The position numbers were made by a program, and so were the translations under genes. Under the pieces are notes generated by a model. That model saw only the letters and a list, made by a program, of their open reading frames with translations, did not search any database and had not been told where the DNA came from. A stretch of DNA of 64,000 nucleotides from Terriglobales bacterium (GTDB taxonomy: Bacteria; Acidobacteriota; Terriglobia; Terriglobales; Acidobacteriaceae), in assembly GCA_035651995.1 (NCBI GenBank), contig DASRER010000002.1:427699-491698 (forward strand), in the 5' to 3' direction. Shown piece after piece: positions 54,396 to 64,000 of the stretch. Within the stretch, counting starts at the first letter, position 1; the number at the start of each line of letters is the position of its first letter.

Positions 54396-54487
54396 AAAAT
54401 CGCTCTTCGCTTTTGGCTCTTAGCTATCGGCTCTTCGCTCAAGCCAATGGCCGTTGTTCCTGTTCCCCTGGTGCATCGGTCAAGCAG

Positions 54488-54533
54488 GGATCCTTCGACT
54501 CCGCCCGCCGCGGCGGGCCTCGCTCAGGATGAC
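54488..54533. repeat. GGATCCTTCGACTCC...CTCAGGATGAC palindrome
   Basis: An inverted element with a CCCGCCGCGGCGGG core in the rplF-rplR spacer. A relative (GGGTCCTTCGACTGCGCC...TCGCTCAGGAC) occurs near 56761-56804 in the rplX-rplE spacer. Confidence 0.7.
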
Positions 54534-54536
54534 GCC

Positions 54537-55076
54537 TTACTTGGCTCCCGTCTTGCCGACCTTCTTCTTCAGCCGCTCGCCGGCGTAGCGCACGCCCTTG
54601 TTCTTGTACGGGTCGGGCGGACGCAGGCCGCGCATTTCGGCGGCAACCTGGCCGACCTTCTGCCGGTCGGCGCCGGTGATGGTCAGGCGCGTCTGCTTCG
54701 CGTCCACCGCGACCTCGATGCCGGAAGGCAGCGGGTACTCGATGGGATGCGAGTAGCCGAGCGTGAACACCACGGTCTGCTTGCCCTTCATCTCGGCGCG
54801 GTAGCCGATGCCGACGATTTCCAGCTCGCGCGTCCAGCCTCGGGTGACGCCTTCGACGGCGTTGTTCACCAGCGCCCGTGCCAGGCCGTGCAGCGCGGCC
54901 TGCGAGTCGTTCTCGCGCTTGGCCACCAGGTGGCCGTTCTCCTGCGCCATCTGGATGCCGCGCGGAAGCTCGGTTTCGAGCTTTCCCTTCGGGCCCTGAA
55001 CGGACACGGTGTTGCCCTGTATGGAAACCTTCACCCCTTGCGGGAGGGCAATTGGTTTTTTACCGATTCTCGACAT
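54537..55076 (-). CDS. rplF: 50S ribosomal protein L6
   Basis: A 179-residue L6 (uL6). [36 protein letters not shown] and [20 protein letters not shown] to [20 protein letters not shown] are canonical. Confidence 0.97.
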   Translation of the reverse strand: MSRIGKKPIALPQGVKVSIQGNTVSVQGPKGKLETELPRGIQMAQENGHLVAKRENDSQAALHGLARALVNNAVEGVTRGWTRELEIVGIGYRAEMKGKQTVVFTLGYSHPIEYPLPSGIEVAVDAKQTRLTITGADRQKVGQVAAEMRGLRPPDPYKNKGVRYAGERLKKKVGKTGAK

Positions 55077-55219
55077 AAATCGTTCTCAGCTCTCGGCTGT
55101 CGGCCCGCGGCTCGTTCCGCCGGCTTCCAGCAAATTCGTTGCGCGTTGCGCCAATCAGGTTCGAGCAACTTGAAACCTGAAACCTGACACCGCGCGGACG
55201 CGCAAAGTGCGGCCGCGCG

Positions 55220-55618
55220 CTACCACACCTGGCACAGGATCTCGCCGCCCACGCCTTCTTTGCGCGCCTGGCGTCCGGTCATGACGCCGCGCGGCGTGGT
55301 CAGGATGTTGATGCCCAGTCCACCCAGCACGCGGGGAATCTCGTTGCGGCCGACGTACACGCGGCAACCGGGGCGCGACACGCGCTCCAGCTTGCTGATG
55401 GGCGAGTCGTTGTTCGCGCCGTACTTGAGATACACGCGAAGCACGCGCCTGCCCTCTTCGTCGGTGACCTTGAAGTTGGCGATGTAGCCCTCTTCTTTGA
55501 GAATGCGGGCAATCTCCAGCTTCAGCTTGCTGGCCGGGACATCGACCTTGGGCTGCCGGCTGCGCAACGCGTTGCGCAGGCGGGCCAGAAAATCTGCGAC
55601 CGGATCGGTCAAATTCAT
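55220..55618 (-). CDS. rpsH: 30S ribosomal protein S8
   Basis: A 132-residue S8 (uS8), a central-domain assembly protein. MNLTDPVADFLARLRNALRS, LEIARILKEEGYIANFKV and PGCRVYVGRNEIPRVLGGLG to TGRQARKEGVGGEILCQVW are canonical. The start at 55618 gives the exact family length. The spacer to rplF contains TTGAAACCTGAAACCTGACA units. Confidence 0.97.
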   Translation of the reverse strand: MNLTDPVADFLARLRNALRSRQPKVDVPASKLKLEIARILKEEGYIANFKVTDEEGRRVLRVYLKYGANNDSPISKLERVSRPGCRVYVGRNEIPRVLGGLGINILTTPRGVMTGRQARKEGVGGEILCQVW

Positions 55619-55688
55619 CAGCTTGCTTCTCCTCACGCCGCCCGTTCGTCCACGGTCAAGACCGGGAAACCTGCGACGGCGATAAAAC

Positions 55689-55771
55689 CAAGTTTCAAAG
55701 TTTCAAGTTTCGAAGGTTCGAGTTCAAAACCGCGACGTTGCGCGAAACTTGAAACTCGAAACCTGAAACCG
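55689..55771. repeat. Palindromic element of the GTTTCAAGTTTC type
   Basis: The left arm AAGTTTCAAAGTTTCAAGTT and the right arm GAAACTTGAAACTCGAAACC are inverted arrays of a GTTTCAA unit. It occupies the rpsN-rpsH spacer. Confidence 0.8.
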
Positions 55772-55778
55772 CTTCTTG

Positions 55779-55964
55779 CTACCAGCTCGACTTGGAAACC
55801 CCGGGTATTTCGCCACGCAGCGCCAGCCCGCGGAAGCACAGACGGCAAATGCCGAACTTGCGCAGGAACGCGCGCGGCCGGCCGCACATGCTGCAACGGT
55901 TGTGCTTCCGGCTGGAAAACTTGGGCTTCTTCTTGTCTTTGACTCGCTTTGCTGTAGTTGCCAT
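55779..55964 (-). CDS. rpsN: 30S ribosomal protein S14, type Z
   Basis: A 61-residue zinc-binding S14 (uS14), short form. The zinc ligands are CSMC and CRLC in [40 protein letters not shown]. It is the only S14 seen in this cluster. Confidence 0.97.
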   Translation of the reverse strand: MATTAKRVKDKKKPKFSSRKHNRCSMCGRPRAFLRKFGICRLCFRGLALRGEIPGVSKSSW

Positions 55965-56031
55965 CTAGATTCCGTTTCCAGTTTCGAGTTTCGAGTTTCG
56001 AGCTAAAGCCGCGCCTTGTTCCGCCCTTCTT

Positions 56032-56051
56032 CGCGGGCCCAAAGGCCCGCG
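56032..56051. repeat. CGCGGGCC/GGCCCGCG hairpin before rpsN
   Basis: A perfect 8-bp stem with a 4-base loop in the rplE-rpsN spacer, related to 49631-49648. Without a T-tract it is unlikely to terminate transcription. Confidence 0.75.
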
Positions 56052-56064
56052 TTTCCTCCGAAAG

Positions 56065-56706
56065 CTACTGCGTACGGAAGGGCATGCCGAGGTGCCTGAG
56101 CAGGGCGCGCGCGTCGTTGTCGGAGCGCGCCGTGGTCACGATGGTGACGTTCATGCCCTTCAGCTTGTCCACTTTCGCGTAATCGATCTCGGGGAAGATC
56201 AGCTGGTCCTTCAGCCCGAGGGTGTAGTTGCCGCGTCCGTCGAAGCTCTTGGTCGAAACGCCGCGAAAGTCGCGCACGCGCGGCAGAGCTACGTTCATCA
56301 GGCGGTCCATGAACTCGTACATGCGGTCGCCGCGCAGCGTGACCATGGCGCCGATGGATTGGCCTTCGCGGACCTTGAAGGCCGCTATGGACTTCTTGGC
56401 GCGCGTAATGACCGGCTTCTGGCCGGTGATCTGGCCGAGTTCGCCGGCGGCCGGGTCGAGGATCTTTGCGTTCTGCGTGGCTTCGCCCACGCCCATGTTG
56501 ACCACGACTTTGTGGAGCCGGGGCACGGCCATGGGGTTGGAGATGGAGAGCTCCTTCATCAGCGCGGGAGCAATCTCTTTCTCAAAGCGATCGTGCAGCC
56601 GCGCGGTAGCGCGGTTGTTGGCGCGCGGACGCTGCGGCTTGCCGGCCGGAGCTTCGGCCTCGGCGGCCTGCTGCTTTTTCGGCTTCTGATCTTTGTCTTT
56701 TGCCAT
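56065..56706 (-). CDS. rplE: 50S ribosomal protein L5
   Basis: A 213-residue L5 (uL5), a 5S rRNA binder that contacts P-site tRNA. The core [40 protein letters not shown] and [20 protein letters not shown] is standard. The first ~33 residues ([20 protein letters not shown]) are an extra Lys/Ala/Glu-rich extension. Confidence 0.97.
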   Translation of the reverse strand: MAKDKDQKPKKQQAAEAEAPAGKPQRPRANNRATARLHDRFEKEIAPALMKELSISNPMAVPRLHKVVVNMGVGEATQNAKILDPAAGELGQITGQKPVITRAKKSIAAFKVREGQSIGAMVTLRGDRMYEFMDRLMNVALPRVRDFRGVSTKSFDGRGNYTLGLKDQLIFPEIDYAKVDKLKGMNVTIVTTARSDNDARALLRHLGMPFRTQ

Positions 56707-56817
56707 AGTCTTCTTCTTTGTTCGCCACGGTCTCGGGGTGGCTACCGTTTCGTGGCTATAGGGGTCCTTCGACTGCGCCCTCGCTATCGCCCGGGGTTCG
56801 CTCAGGACGACTGCTTT

Positions 56818-57144
56818 CTACTTCCCTTCCAGCACGTTGTTGCACTTCTTGCACACGCGGACTTTGCGGTCGCCCTGGAACTGGTGGCCTACGCGCACCG
56901 GGCCGCAGGTGCCGCAGACCAGCATGACGTTGGAGAGCGAGATGCGGCTCTCCTGTTCGGCCACGCCGCCCTTGATGTTCTTGGCCGGGTTGGGGCGCAC
57001 GTTCTTCTTCACCATCATGACGTGCTCCACCAGGACTTTGCCTTCGTCGGGAAACACGCGGAGCACGCGGCCTTCCTTGCCCTTGTCGCGGCCGGTGATG
57101 ACCCGCACCGTGTCGTTGCGTCGGATATCTGCGTGTGTATGCAT
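56818..57144 (-). CDS. rplX: 50S ribosomal protein L24
   Basis: A 108-residue L24 (uL24), an assembly initiator with a KOW motif: IRRNDTVRVITGRDKGKEGR, VLRVFPDEGKVLVEHV. RISLSNVMLVCGTCGPVRVG ... VCKKCNNVLEGK carries two CxxC pairs, suggesting a zinc-binding form. Confidence 0.96.
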   Translation of the reverse strand: MHTHADIRRNDTVRVITGRDKGKEGRVLRVFPDEGKVLVEHVMMVKKNVRPNPAKNIKGGVAEQESRISLSNVMLVCGTCGPVRVGHQFQGDRKVRVCKKCNNVLEGK

Positions 57145-57216
57145 TTCGAATCAGTTCTCAGTTGCCAGTTGTCAGTTGCCTGCTAAGCCCAAACCAGAAG
57201 CGCCTTCCGTTCTCCG

Positions 57217-57588
57217 TTAGAGCACTTCGGGGGCGAGTGAAACGATCTTCAAAAACCGCTTCTCACGCAGCTCGCGGGCCACGGGCCCGAAGACGCGCGT
57301 GCCGACCGGCTCGCCGACTTCGTTGATCAGTACGGCGGCGTTCTGGTCGAAGCGGATGTAGGTGCCGTCGCGGCGGCGGTGTTCCTTGCGCGTGCGAACG
57401 ATCACGGCCTTTACGACCTTGCCCTTCTGCACCTGCCCGTCGGGCGCGGCTTCCTTGACCGACGCGGTGACCACATCGCCGAGCGCAGCGCGCAGGCCGG
57501 TGGAGCCGCCGAGCGGGAGGATCATCTGGAGCTTGCGGGCGCCGCTGTTGTCGGCGACCTCGAGCATGGTTCTCATCATCACAGCCAT
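57217..57588 (-). CDS. rplN: 50S ribosomal protein L14
   Basis: A 123-residue L14 (uL14). [40 protein letters not shown] and [20 protein letters not shown] are canonical. The exact start (57588 or an ATG three or four codons later) is uncertain. The rplX side spacer holds CAGTTCTCAGTTGCCAGTTG units. Confidence 0.96.
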   Translation of the reverse strand: MAVMMRTMLEVADNSGARKLQMILPLGGSTGLRAALGDVVTASVKEAAPDGQVQKGKVVKAVIVRTRKEHRRRDGTYIRFDQNAAVLINEVGEPVGTRVFGPVARELREKRFLKIVSLAPEVL

Positions 57589-57612
57589 GGCTGTCTCCTC
57601 ACGTCTCCCGTT

Positions 57613-57924
57613 TTACAGTGCCTCGGCCAGTTCGCCGGCGGGTTCGGCCAATGCGGACTTGCGCACGACTTCCTGCAGGCGCCAGCGCTTGAGCTTCGAG
57701 AGCGGGCGCGTTTCCTCGATGCGCACCACGTCGCCAAGCTTGGCAACGCCTTTTTCGTCGTGCGCGTAGAACTTGCTGGAGCGCGCCACGACGCGCTTGT
57801 AGAGCGCGTGCGCCTTGCGGCGATTGACTTCGACGACGATCGTCTTCTGCATCTTGGTGGAGACGACTTCCCCCACCACCGTCTTGCGGCGCGATCTGCC
57901 GGGTTGCTGCTGTGTCTCTGCCAT
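57613..57924 (-). CDS. rpsQ: 30S ribosomal protein S17
   Basis: A 103-residue S17 (uS17). RRKTVVGEVVSTKMQKTIVV, YKRVVARSSKFYAHDEKG and LGDVVRIEETRPLSKLKRWR are canonical; a short Ala/Glu-rich tail follows. The start at 57924 is chosen over an extension into the repeat hairpin. Confidence 0.96.
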   Translation of the reverse strand: MAETQQQPGRSRRKTVVGEVVSTKMQKTIVVEVNRRKAHALYKRVVARSSKFYAHDEKGVAKLGDVVRIEETRPLSKLKRWRLQEVVRKSALAEPAGELAEAL

Positions 57925-57944
57925 GTTCGTATCTTCTTCTCTCG

Positions 57945-57970
57945 GGAGACGTAGCAAGCTGCGTCTCTCT
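57945..57970. repeat. GAGACG-type hairpin, copy 2
   Basis: GGGAGACGTAGCAAGCTGCG and TCTCTC form a variant of the GTAGAGACGC hairpin in the rpmC-rpsQ spacer. Confidence 0.75.
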
Positions 57971-57982
57971 ACAAAGTCGTGC

Positions 57983-58354
57983 CTACTTGTTGGCGGTACC
58001 GGTGGGCTCCAGGCCCAGCTGGCGGCCGCGCATGATGGTCTTGACGCGCGCCAGGTCCTTGCGCAGGCCGCGGATCTTCTTCAGGCTCTCGGTCTGGCCC
58101 ATGTTGAGCTGGAACTTGAGCCGGAAGAGCTGGTCGCTGAGCTCGCGCTGGCGATGGTCGAGTTCGTTGTCGGCCAGGTTGCGGATCTTCTCCGCTTCCT
58201 TGTTGCGGCGCCCCGAGAATGCGCTCGAGGCGGCCGGGCGGCGCTCGGCCGGGGCGGCGGCAGCGGGAACCTTCTTCTCAGCCGCCAGCTTCGCCTTCGT
58301 CGCGGCTTGCGCCTTGCTTCCGGATTTTGCTTTCGACTTCGCTTGCGTTGCCAT
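57983..58354 (-). CDS. rpmC: 50S ribosomal protein L29 with long N-terminal extension
   Basis: The last ~70 residues are a normal L29 (uL29): KIRNLADNELDHRQRELSDQ, LFRLKFQLNMGQTESLKKIR, GLRKDLARVKTIM. The first ~55 residues (MATQAKSKAKSGSKAQAATK...) are a Lys/Ala/Pro-rich extension, making the protein 123 residues against the usual 60-75. L29 lies at the tunnel exit, so the extension could reach into the exit platform. No internal ATG fits a short form well, so the extension is probably translated. Confidence 0.9.
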   Translation of the reverse strand: MATQAKSKAKSGSKAQAATKAKLAAEKKVPAAAAPAERRPAASSAFSGRRNKEAEKIRNLADNELDHRQRELSDQLFRLKFQLNMGQTESLKKIRGLRKDLARVKTIMRGRQLGLEPTGTANK

Positions 58355-58365
58355 TTCGTCAGCCT

Positions 58366-58785
<420 letters not shown>

Positions 58786-58858
58786 AAGACAGTTCTCAGT
58801 TCTTGGTTGCCAGTTTCCCGTTGCCGGACGCGCACCGCGCATCCGGCCAAATCAGAAC

Positions 58859-59530
58859 CTAAAACGCGCCGGCCCCGGTGGCTGCCTGCGGCTCGCGCTT
58901 TTTTTGCGCCAGAATTTCGCCGCGGTAGATCCAGCACTTCACGCCGATCACGCCATAGGTCGTCTTGGCCTCGCTGAAGCCGTAGTCGATGTCGGCGCGC
59001 AGGGTGTGCAGCGGCAAGCGTCCCTGCAGGTACCACTCCGAACGGGCGATTTCGTTGCCGTTCAGCCGGCCCGAGACGCGCACCTTGATTCCCTTGCAGC
59101 CGAAGCGCAGCGCCGAATCCACCGCCTTGCGCATGGCGCGTCGGAAGCCGACGCGCTTTTCCAGTTGCAGCGCGATGTTCTCCGACACCAGCTGCGCGTC
59201 GAGTTCAGGCTTGTGCACTTCCTGAATGTCGATGTAGACCTCGCGGTTGGTGCGCTTCTGCACGTCCTGCTTGAGCTTGTCGATCTCGGCGCCTTTGCGG
59301 CCGATGATGATGCCCGGACGCGCGGTACGGATGATGATGCGCAGCTTGTTGCCCGGCCGCTCGATCTCGACCGAGCTGACGCCCGCCGACTTGAGCTTGT
59401 CCTTCAGCTCGTTCTTGAGCTTGTAGTCCTCCAGCAGCAGCTTGTCGTAGTCGCGCTCCATGAACCAGCGCGACTTCCACGGCTTGGTATAGCCGAGGCG
59501 GAATCCGTAAGGATGCACTTTTTGTCCCAT
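58859..59530 (-). CDS. rpsC: 30S ribosomal protein S3
   Basis: A 223-residue S3 (uS3) at the mRNA entry. [20 protein letters not shown], the KH motif [20 protein letters not shown], and [20 protein letters not shown] are canonical. Confidence 0.98.
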   Translation of the reverse strand: MGQKVHPYGFRLGYTKPWKSRWFMERDYDKLLLEDYKLKNELKDKLKSAGVSSVEIERPGNKLRIIIRTARPGIIIGRKGAEIDKLKQDVQKRTNREVYIDIQEVHKPELDAQLVSENIALQLEKRVGFRRAMRKAVDSALRFGCKGIKVRVSGRLNGNEIARSEWYLQGRLPLHTLRADIDYGFSEAKTTYGVIGVKCWIYRGEILAQKKREPQAATGAGAF

Positions 59531-59532
59531 AG

Positions 59533-59985
59533 CTATTTGCCTGCCTTCTTGCGTCCCGCGGTCTTGCCCTTGCCTTTGCCCTGCGCCGGTTCGGCGGTTT
59601 CGGCAGCGGCGCGCGATGCGTTGCGCTCGGCCAGCGCGATGACGATGTGCGCCATGCGCCGCTGATAGCGGTAGGCGCGGCCCATCGGCGCCGGACGGAT
59701 GCGCTTCATGCGCGGGCCGTCGTTGGCAACGGCGCGCTTGACGACGAGGTTGTCGACGTCAACGTCGAGGCCCTTTTCCTGGCTCAAATAATTGGCGTTC
59801 TCCACCGCCGAGCGCAGGATCTTGCCGATGGTGGGCGCGATGCCCTTCTTGGTGAACGCCAGCGTGTTCATGGCGTCTTCCACGCGCCGGCCCTTGATCA
59901 GGTCGAGCACGAGGCGCGCCTTCTGCGGCGACACCCGCAGGTAGCGTCCTTCCGCGCGAAACTCGGTGATGTTTGCTTCTGCCAT
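59533..59985 (-). CDS. rplV: 50S ribosomal protein L22
   Basis: A 150-residue L22 (uL22), lining the exit tunnel. [40 protein letters not shown] and [20 protein letters not shown] are canonical. A Lys/Ala/Gly-rich tail of ~30 residues follows. The start at 59985 (MAEANITEF) is preferred. Confidence 0.97.
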   Translation of the reverse strand: MAEANITEFRAEGRYLRVSPQKARLVLDLIKGRRVEDAMNTLAFTKKGIAPTIGKILRSAVENANYLSQEKGLDVDVDNLVVKRAVANDGPRMKRIRPAPMGRAYRYQRRMAHIVIALAERNASRAAAETAEPAQGKGKGKTAGRKKAGK

Positions 59986-60005
59986 GTTCAGTTCCAATCG
60001 TTCGT

Positions 60006-60032
60006 GCAGCGACGCAGCAAGCCACGTCTCTA
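60006..60032. repeat. GAGACG-type hairpin, copy 3
   Basis: GCAGCGACGCAGCAAGCCAC and GTCTCTAC form an imperfect member of the family in the rpsS-rplV spacer. Confidence 0.7.
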
Positions 60033-60041
60033 CAGAATCTT

Positions 60042-60413
60042 TTAGCTCTTCCCGCCCGCCGGGGCTGCCGGCGCTGCCGGGGCCGAGCCCGCGGCCGGCA
60101 CGATGGCGCCTGGTCCGCCGGGGACGCCGGCCGGCTTGGCTGCGGCCTCCGCCGCCGCCTTCATGGAGTGCGCCTTGAACTGGCGGGTGAAGCTGAATTC
60201 GCCCAGCTTGTGTCCCACCATGTTTTCGGTGACGTACACCGGGATGAACTTCTTGCCGTTGTGCACCGCCAGGGTGTGTCCCACCATTTCCGGGACGATG
60301 GTGGAACGGCGCGACCAGGTGCGCACGACCTTCTTCTCGTTGCGCCGGTTCATGCCTTCCACCTTTTCCATCAGGTGCTGGTCAACGAACGGTCCTTTTT
60401 TTGTCGAACGCAT
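60042..60413 (-). CDS. rpsS: 30S ribosomal protein S19
   Basis: A 123-residue S19 (uS19). [40 protein letters not shown] and [20 protein letters not shown] are canonical. The C-terminal ~35 residues are Ala/Pro/Gly-rich and longer than usual. The start at 60413 removes an extension from the spacer hairpin. Confidence 0.97.
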   Translation of the reverse strand: MRSTKKGPFVDQHLMEKVEGMNRRNEKKVVRTWSRRSTIVPEMVGHTLAVHNGKKFIPVYVTENMVGHKLGEFSFTRQFKAHSMKAAAEAAAKPAGVPGGPGAIVPAAGSAPAAPAAPAGGKS

Positions 60414-60428
60414 AATTCGTCTCTTCCC

Positions 60429-60453
60429 GGGAGGCGCAGCAAGCTGCGTCTCT
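60429..60453. repeat. GAGACG-type hairpin, copy 4
   Basis: GGGAGGCGCAGCAAGCTGCG and TCTCT in the rplB-rpsS spacer, close in sequence to copy 2. Confidence 0.7.
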
Positions 60454-60462
60454 AGAAAATGC

Positions 60463-61287
60463 TTACTTCTGCCTCCGCTGCACAATGAAGCGGTCGGTGC
60501 GCTTGTTGTTGCGCGTCTTGTAGCCGCGCGTGGGCTGTCCCCAGGGCGTGACCGGATGGCGTCCGCCCGAAGTCTTGCCTTCGCCGCCGCCGTGCGGGTG
60601 GTCCACCGGGTTCATGGTGACGCCGCGGTTCACCGGACGGCGTCCCAGCCAACGGGTGCGTCCCGCCTTGCCGATGGCGACGTTCTCGTGGTCCACGTTG
60701 CCGACCTGCCCGATGGTGGCCATGCAGTCGACGAGCACTTTGCGCGTTTCGCCCGAGGGCAGCTTGACCAGCGCGTAGTCGCCTTCCTTGGCGACCAGTT
60801 GCGCGGCGCCGCCGGCCGAGCGCACCATCTGCGCGCCCTTGCCCGGCTTGAGCTCGATGTTGTGGATTGTGGTGCCGGCCGGGATGTTGCGCAGCGGCAG
60901 CGCGTTGCCGACCAGGATGTCGGCCTCGGCGCCGCTGACTACTTTCCGTCCGACTTCGAGTCCGGCCGGGTGCAGGATGTAGCGCTTCTCGCCGTCGGCG
61001 TAGCTGAGCAGCGCAATGCGCGCCGAGCGGTTCGGGTCATACTCGATGGAGACGACCGACGCCGGAATGCCGGCCTTGTCCCGCTTGAAGTCGATGAGGC
61101 GCAGCTTGCGCTTGTGCCCGCCGCCGCGATGCCAAGAGGTGACGTCGCCCGAGTTGCGCCGCCCGCCGGTGCGCTGCTTGGGCGAGGTGAGCGGCTTGAA
61201 CGGCCGGTCGGTCGTGATCTCGTCGTTGGTCAGCGCGGTCTGGAAGCGCCGCGTTGAGGTCACCGGTCTGTAAGTCTTGATTGCCAT
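60463..61287 (-). CDS. rplB: 50S ribosomal protein L2
   Basis: A 274-residue L2 (uL2), essential for the peptidyl-transferase centre. [24 protein letters not shown]-type [20 protein letters not shown], and [20 protein letters not shown] with the conserved His near the active site are present. Confidence 0.98.
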   Translation of the reverse strand: MAIKTYRPVTSTRRFQTALTNDEITTDRPFKPLTSPKQRTGGRRNSGDVTSWHRGGGHKRKLRLIDFKRDKAGIPASVVSIEYDPNRSARIALLSYADGEKRYILHPAGLEVGRKVVSGAEADILVGNALPLRNIPAGTTIHNIELKPGKGAQMVRSAGGAAQLVAKEGDYALVKLPSGETRKVLVDCMATIGQVGNVDHENVAIGKAGRTRWLGRRPVNRGVTMNPVDHPHGGGEGKTSGGRHPVTPWGQPTRGYKTRNNKRTDRFIVQRRQK

Positions 61288-61295
61288 AAAAGTCT

Positions 61296-61340
61296 CGCTG
61301 CTTGCTGCTGGCCACTGCTTTTGCGAGCGGCCAGTAGCGG
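61296..61340. repeat. Palindromic element of the CTGCTTGCTGCTGGC type
   Basis: CGCTGCTTGCTGCTGGCCAC and GAGCGGCCAGTAGCGG are imperfect inverted arrays in the rplW-rplB spacer. Confidence 0.6.
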
Positions 61341-61341
61341 T

Positions 61342-61635
61342 TTACAAGTTCTGCGCGTACTCCGGCATTTTTTCGCCGGCCTTCAGCTTCACGTACGCCT
61401 TCTTCCAGTCGGGGCGGTAGCCGGCGAACTTGCCGCGGCGGCGCTCCTTGCCCTGGAAGTTGGCGGTGCGCACCGAGTCCACTTTCACCTTGAACACGGT
61501 CTGCACCGCCTGCTTGATCTCGGTCTTGCTCGCCTTGGCGGCCACGCGGAACACCAGCGTGGCTTCGGTTTCCTTTACGCCCAAACCTTTTTCCGTGATC
61601 ACCGGCTGGAGGATGACCTGATAAGGAGACTTCAT
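61342..61635 (-). CDS. rplW: 50S ribosomal protein L23
   Basis: A 97-residue L23 (uL23) at the tunnel exit, the docking site for trigger factor and SRP. YQVILQPVITEKGLGVKETE, VFRVAAKASKTEIKQAVQTV and FKVKVDSVRTANFQGKERRR are canonical. It overlaps the rplD stop by 4 bases. Confidence 0.97.
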   Translation of the reverse strand: MKSPYQVILQPVITEKGLGVKETEATLVFRVAAKASKTEIKQAVQTVFKVKVDSVRTANFQGKERRRGKFAGYRPDWKKAYVKLKAGEKMPEYAQNL

Positions 61636-62300
61636 GACACGGCCTCCTTATTCTTGCGACTGGCGGGGGCGTTCTTGGCGAGCGACCCGGCCAGGGCCTC
61701 CAGCGCCGGCCGCGCGAACACGGCGCGGTCGTAGCGCAGCAGGTGATAGGGGTGCACGTCGCGCCCGCGCAGCAGCTCGACGCCGGAAAGGTTGCGCGTG
61801 CTCAGGTGCAGGCTGCGGTTGTCGCTGCCCTTGGCGTCGACCAGCACCGCGGTCTTTTCGACCTTGAGCGCATCGAGCGCTTCGCGGAAGGCCGAGGTGG
61901 AGATTTCTTTCAGTTCGAAGCTCTCGACGACCGTCAGCTTGCCATCCTGAAGCTTGGACGCCAGCGCCGAGCGCAGCGCGCCCTGCAGCTTTTTGCGCGG
62001 GAACTGGTAGTCGTAGGAGCGCGGCTGCGGGCCGTGCACGGTGCCGCCATGCCGCCACAGCGGCGAGCGGATGGAGCCCACGCGGGCGCGTCCGGTGCCC
62101 TTCTGCCGCCACAGCTTCTTGCCCGAACCGGAAACCAGCTTGCGGTTCTTGGTGGCGTGGGTGCCGGCGCGCCGCGAAGCGCGGTAGTGCTTGACCGCCT
62201 CCCACAGCAGGTCTTCATTGATGGCGCCAAAGACCTCGTCGGGCAAGTCGAGCGATCCGACCTTCTTGCCTTCCAGGTTGTGAACGTCAATCTTTGCCAT
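61632..62300 (-). CDS. rplD: 50S ribosomal protein L4
   Basis: A 222-residue L4 (uL4). EDLLWEAVKHYRASRRAGTH, ATKNRKLVSGSGKKLWRQKG, TGRARVGSIRSPLWRHGGTV, HGPQPRSYDYQFPRKK are canonical, including the tunnel-constriction loop. In some bacteria L4 autoregulates this operon; no such leader can be judged here. Confidence 0.97.
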   Translation of the reverse strand: MAKIDVHNLEGKKVGSLDLPDEVFGAINEDLLWEAVKHYRASRRAGTHATKNRKLVSGSGKKLWRQKGTGRARVGSIRSPLWRHGGTVHGPQPRSYDYQFPRKKLQGALRSALASKLQDGKLTVVESFELKEISTSAFREALDALKVEKTAVLVDAKGSDNRSLHLSTRNLSGVELLRGRDVHPYHLLRYDRAVFARPALEALAGSLAKNAPASRKNKEAVS

Positions 62301-62371
62301 AAGTCAGCTCTTGGCTCTTGGCTGTTGGCTCTTGGCTTGAACAAGAACCGAAAGCCCGAACCTCCCAATCC

Positions 62372-63139
62372 TTATTTCTTGCCGCCTCCGGCGCGCTTCT
62401 TCGACGCCTTCAACGGGTCGAGCGTGGTGGCGCCGGCGAATCCGCGGCGCTCTCTGGGCGGCTTCTTGGCGCGGTTGATGAGCACGTAGCCGCCATTTGG
62501 TCCCGGCACGGCGCCCTCGACCAGCAGCAGGTTCTCGTCCTTGTCGACGCCGAGCACGCGCAGGTTGCGCACCGTCACCCGGTCCACGCCCATGTGTCCC
62601 GACATGCGCATGCCCTTGAACACGCGCGACGGGAAGGCCGAGGAACCGATCGAGCCGGTGATCTGGAACATCGAACCGTGCGACTTGGGGCCGCCGGCAA
62701 AGTGATGGCGCCGCACGACGCCGGCAAAGCCGCGCCCCTTGCTGGTGCCGATCACGTCAACGAACTTCTCTCCCTCGAAGATGTCGACCAGGACTTTGTC
62801 GCCGACCTTAACGCCATCGCCGGATGCGGCTGCTTCGTTTTTCTCCGCCTCTTTTGCTGCGTCGGTCGCGTCGCTGACGATGGCCACCTCGCGCGTAATG
62901 CGCACCGGCGGCAGGTCGTGCTTGGCGAAGTGTCCGGTCATGGGCTTGTTCACACTCTTGCCCTTGACGAACTCGACCAGGCCGATCTGCGCGGCTTCGT
63001 AGCCGTCGCGCGTCGAGGTCTTGCGCTGCGTGACCACGCACGGGCCGGCCTGCAGCACGGTGACCGGACGGACGTCGCCCTTGTCATCGAACAGCTGCGT
63101 CATGCCGACCTTTTTTCCCAGGATGCCGTTGACTGGCAT
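62372..63139 (-). CDS. rplC: 50S ribosomal protein L3
   Basis: A 255-residue L3 (uL3). [60 protein letters not shown] and [20 protein letters not shown] are canonical. An insertion of ~25 residues ([20 protein letters not shown]) lies before [12 protein letters not shown]. The spacer to rplD is filled by GCTCTTGGCTCTTGGCTGTT units. Confidence 0.97.
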   Translation of the reverse strand: MPVNGILGKKVGMTQLFDDKGDVRPVTVLQAGPCVVTQRKTSTRDGYEAAQIGLVEFVKGKSVNKPMTGHFAKHDLPPVRITREVAIVSDATDAAKEAEKNEAAASGDGVKVGDKVLVDIFEGEKFVDVIGTSKGRGFAGVVRRHHFAGGPKSHGSMFQITGSIGSSAFPSRVFKGMRMSGHMGVDRVTVRNLRVLGVDKDENLLLVEGAVPGPNGGYVLINRAKKPPRERRGFAGATTLDPLKASKKRAGGGKK

Positions 63140-63199
63140 TGCTATTCCCTTCCCTCATCATGCCGTCGCGTGCGATCAGCGGGGCACTGTAGGTGAAAC

Positions 63200-63256
63200 G
63201 CTGCTGGCTGCTTGCTACCGGCTGCTGGCCAGAAGCCAGAAGCGAGCAGCGAGCAG

Positions 63257-63257
<1 letters not shown>
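63200..63257. repeat. Palindromic element of the GCTGCTGGCTGC type
   Basis: GCTGCTGGCTGCTTGCTACC and GGCTGCTGGC on the left pair with GCCAGAAGCCAGAAGCGAGC and AGCGAGCAGC on the right. The right arm touches the rpsJ stop codon. Confidence 0.8.
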
Positions 63258-63586
<329 letters not shown>

Positions 63587-63642
63587 GTTTTTCTCTCAAA
63601 GATCGCTGGATCGAAGCCCGTTGGGTCGTTCGTCTTCGCCCG

Positions 63643-64000
<358 letters not shown>

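Overview
The window is a GC-rich chromosomal segment from a Gram-negative bacterium, most likely an Acidobacteriota (Terriglobia-like) genome. That assignment is inferred from the type I dehydroquinase/shikimate dehydrogenase fusion, the Kdo hydroxylase (which implies lipid A-Kdo lipopolysaccharide), the many secreted proteins, a small Cys/His-cluster protein of a type I associate with this phylum, and intergenic spacers filled with short palindromic repeats. I see no rRNA, tRNA, CRISPR array, complete insertion sequence or prophage.

Layout. 1-16.6 kb is a mixed housekeeping and accessory stretch: HNH endonuclease, APH-like kinase, OmpA-like protein, aroDE fusion, zinc-ribbon membrane protein with an HExxH motif, RmuC, a small Fe-permease-family protein, a secreted amidohydrolase, an MFS symporter, a large S8 protease with a structured leader, and a GltD-like oxidoreductase. 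16.6-19.0 kb looks like an acquired patch: a secreted protein of unknown function and a Phd-zeta toxin-antitoxin pair. 19.0-31.0 kb carries a phospholipase C-like phosphoesterase, QueG, a glycine-zipper protein, Kdo hydroxylase, a cold-shock protein, a YihY/BrkB protein, a GNAT protein and two large membrane glycosyltransferase-like proteins.

31.0-38.8 kb (minus strand) is the rimP-nusA-infB-DUF503-rbfA-nrnA translation/RNA operon. It has a recognisable promoter and a leader terminator. A DUF433-DUF5615 toxin-antitoxin-like pair is embedded between infB and DUF503, and the DUF5615 half is frameshifted. 39.0-44.8 kb holds an MBL hydrolase, a small secreted protein, the Cys/His protein, guaB, a VanZ-like protein and an MFS transporter. 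45.0-64.0 kb (minus strand) holds superoxide dismutase and, upstream of it, one merged S10-spc-alpha ribosomal supercluster running from tuf (partial at the right edge) through rplQ, including secY, adk, map, infA and rpoA.

The most unusual property is not a gene. Spacers throughout, including those inside the ribosomal supercluster, contain palindromic elements. Their arms are built from short units repeated about every 8-11 bases (CAGTTCTCAGTT-, TTGGCTCTTGGC-, AATTCGGCAATTC-, GTTTCAAGTTTC-like). The unit sequence differs from one element to the next while the architecture stays the same, and one unit lies in frame inside the rimP coding sequence. Coordinates and motifs were read by eye. Family assignments rest on recognised motifs, not on database searches.
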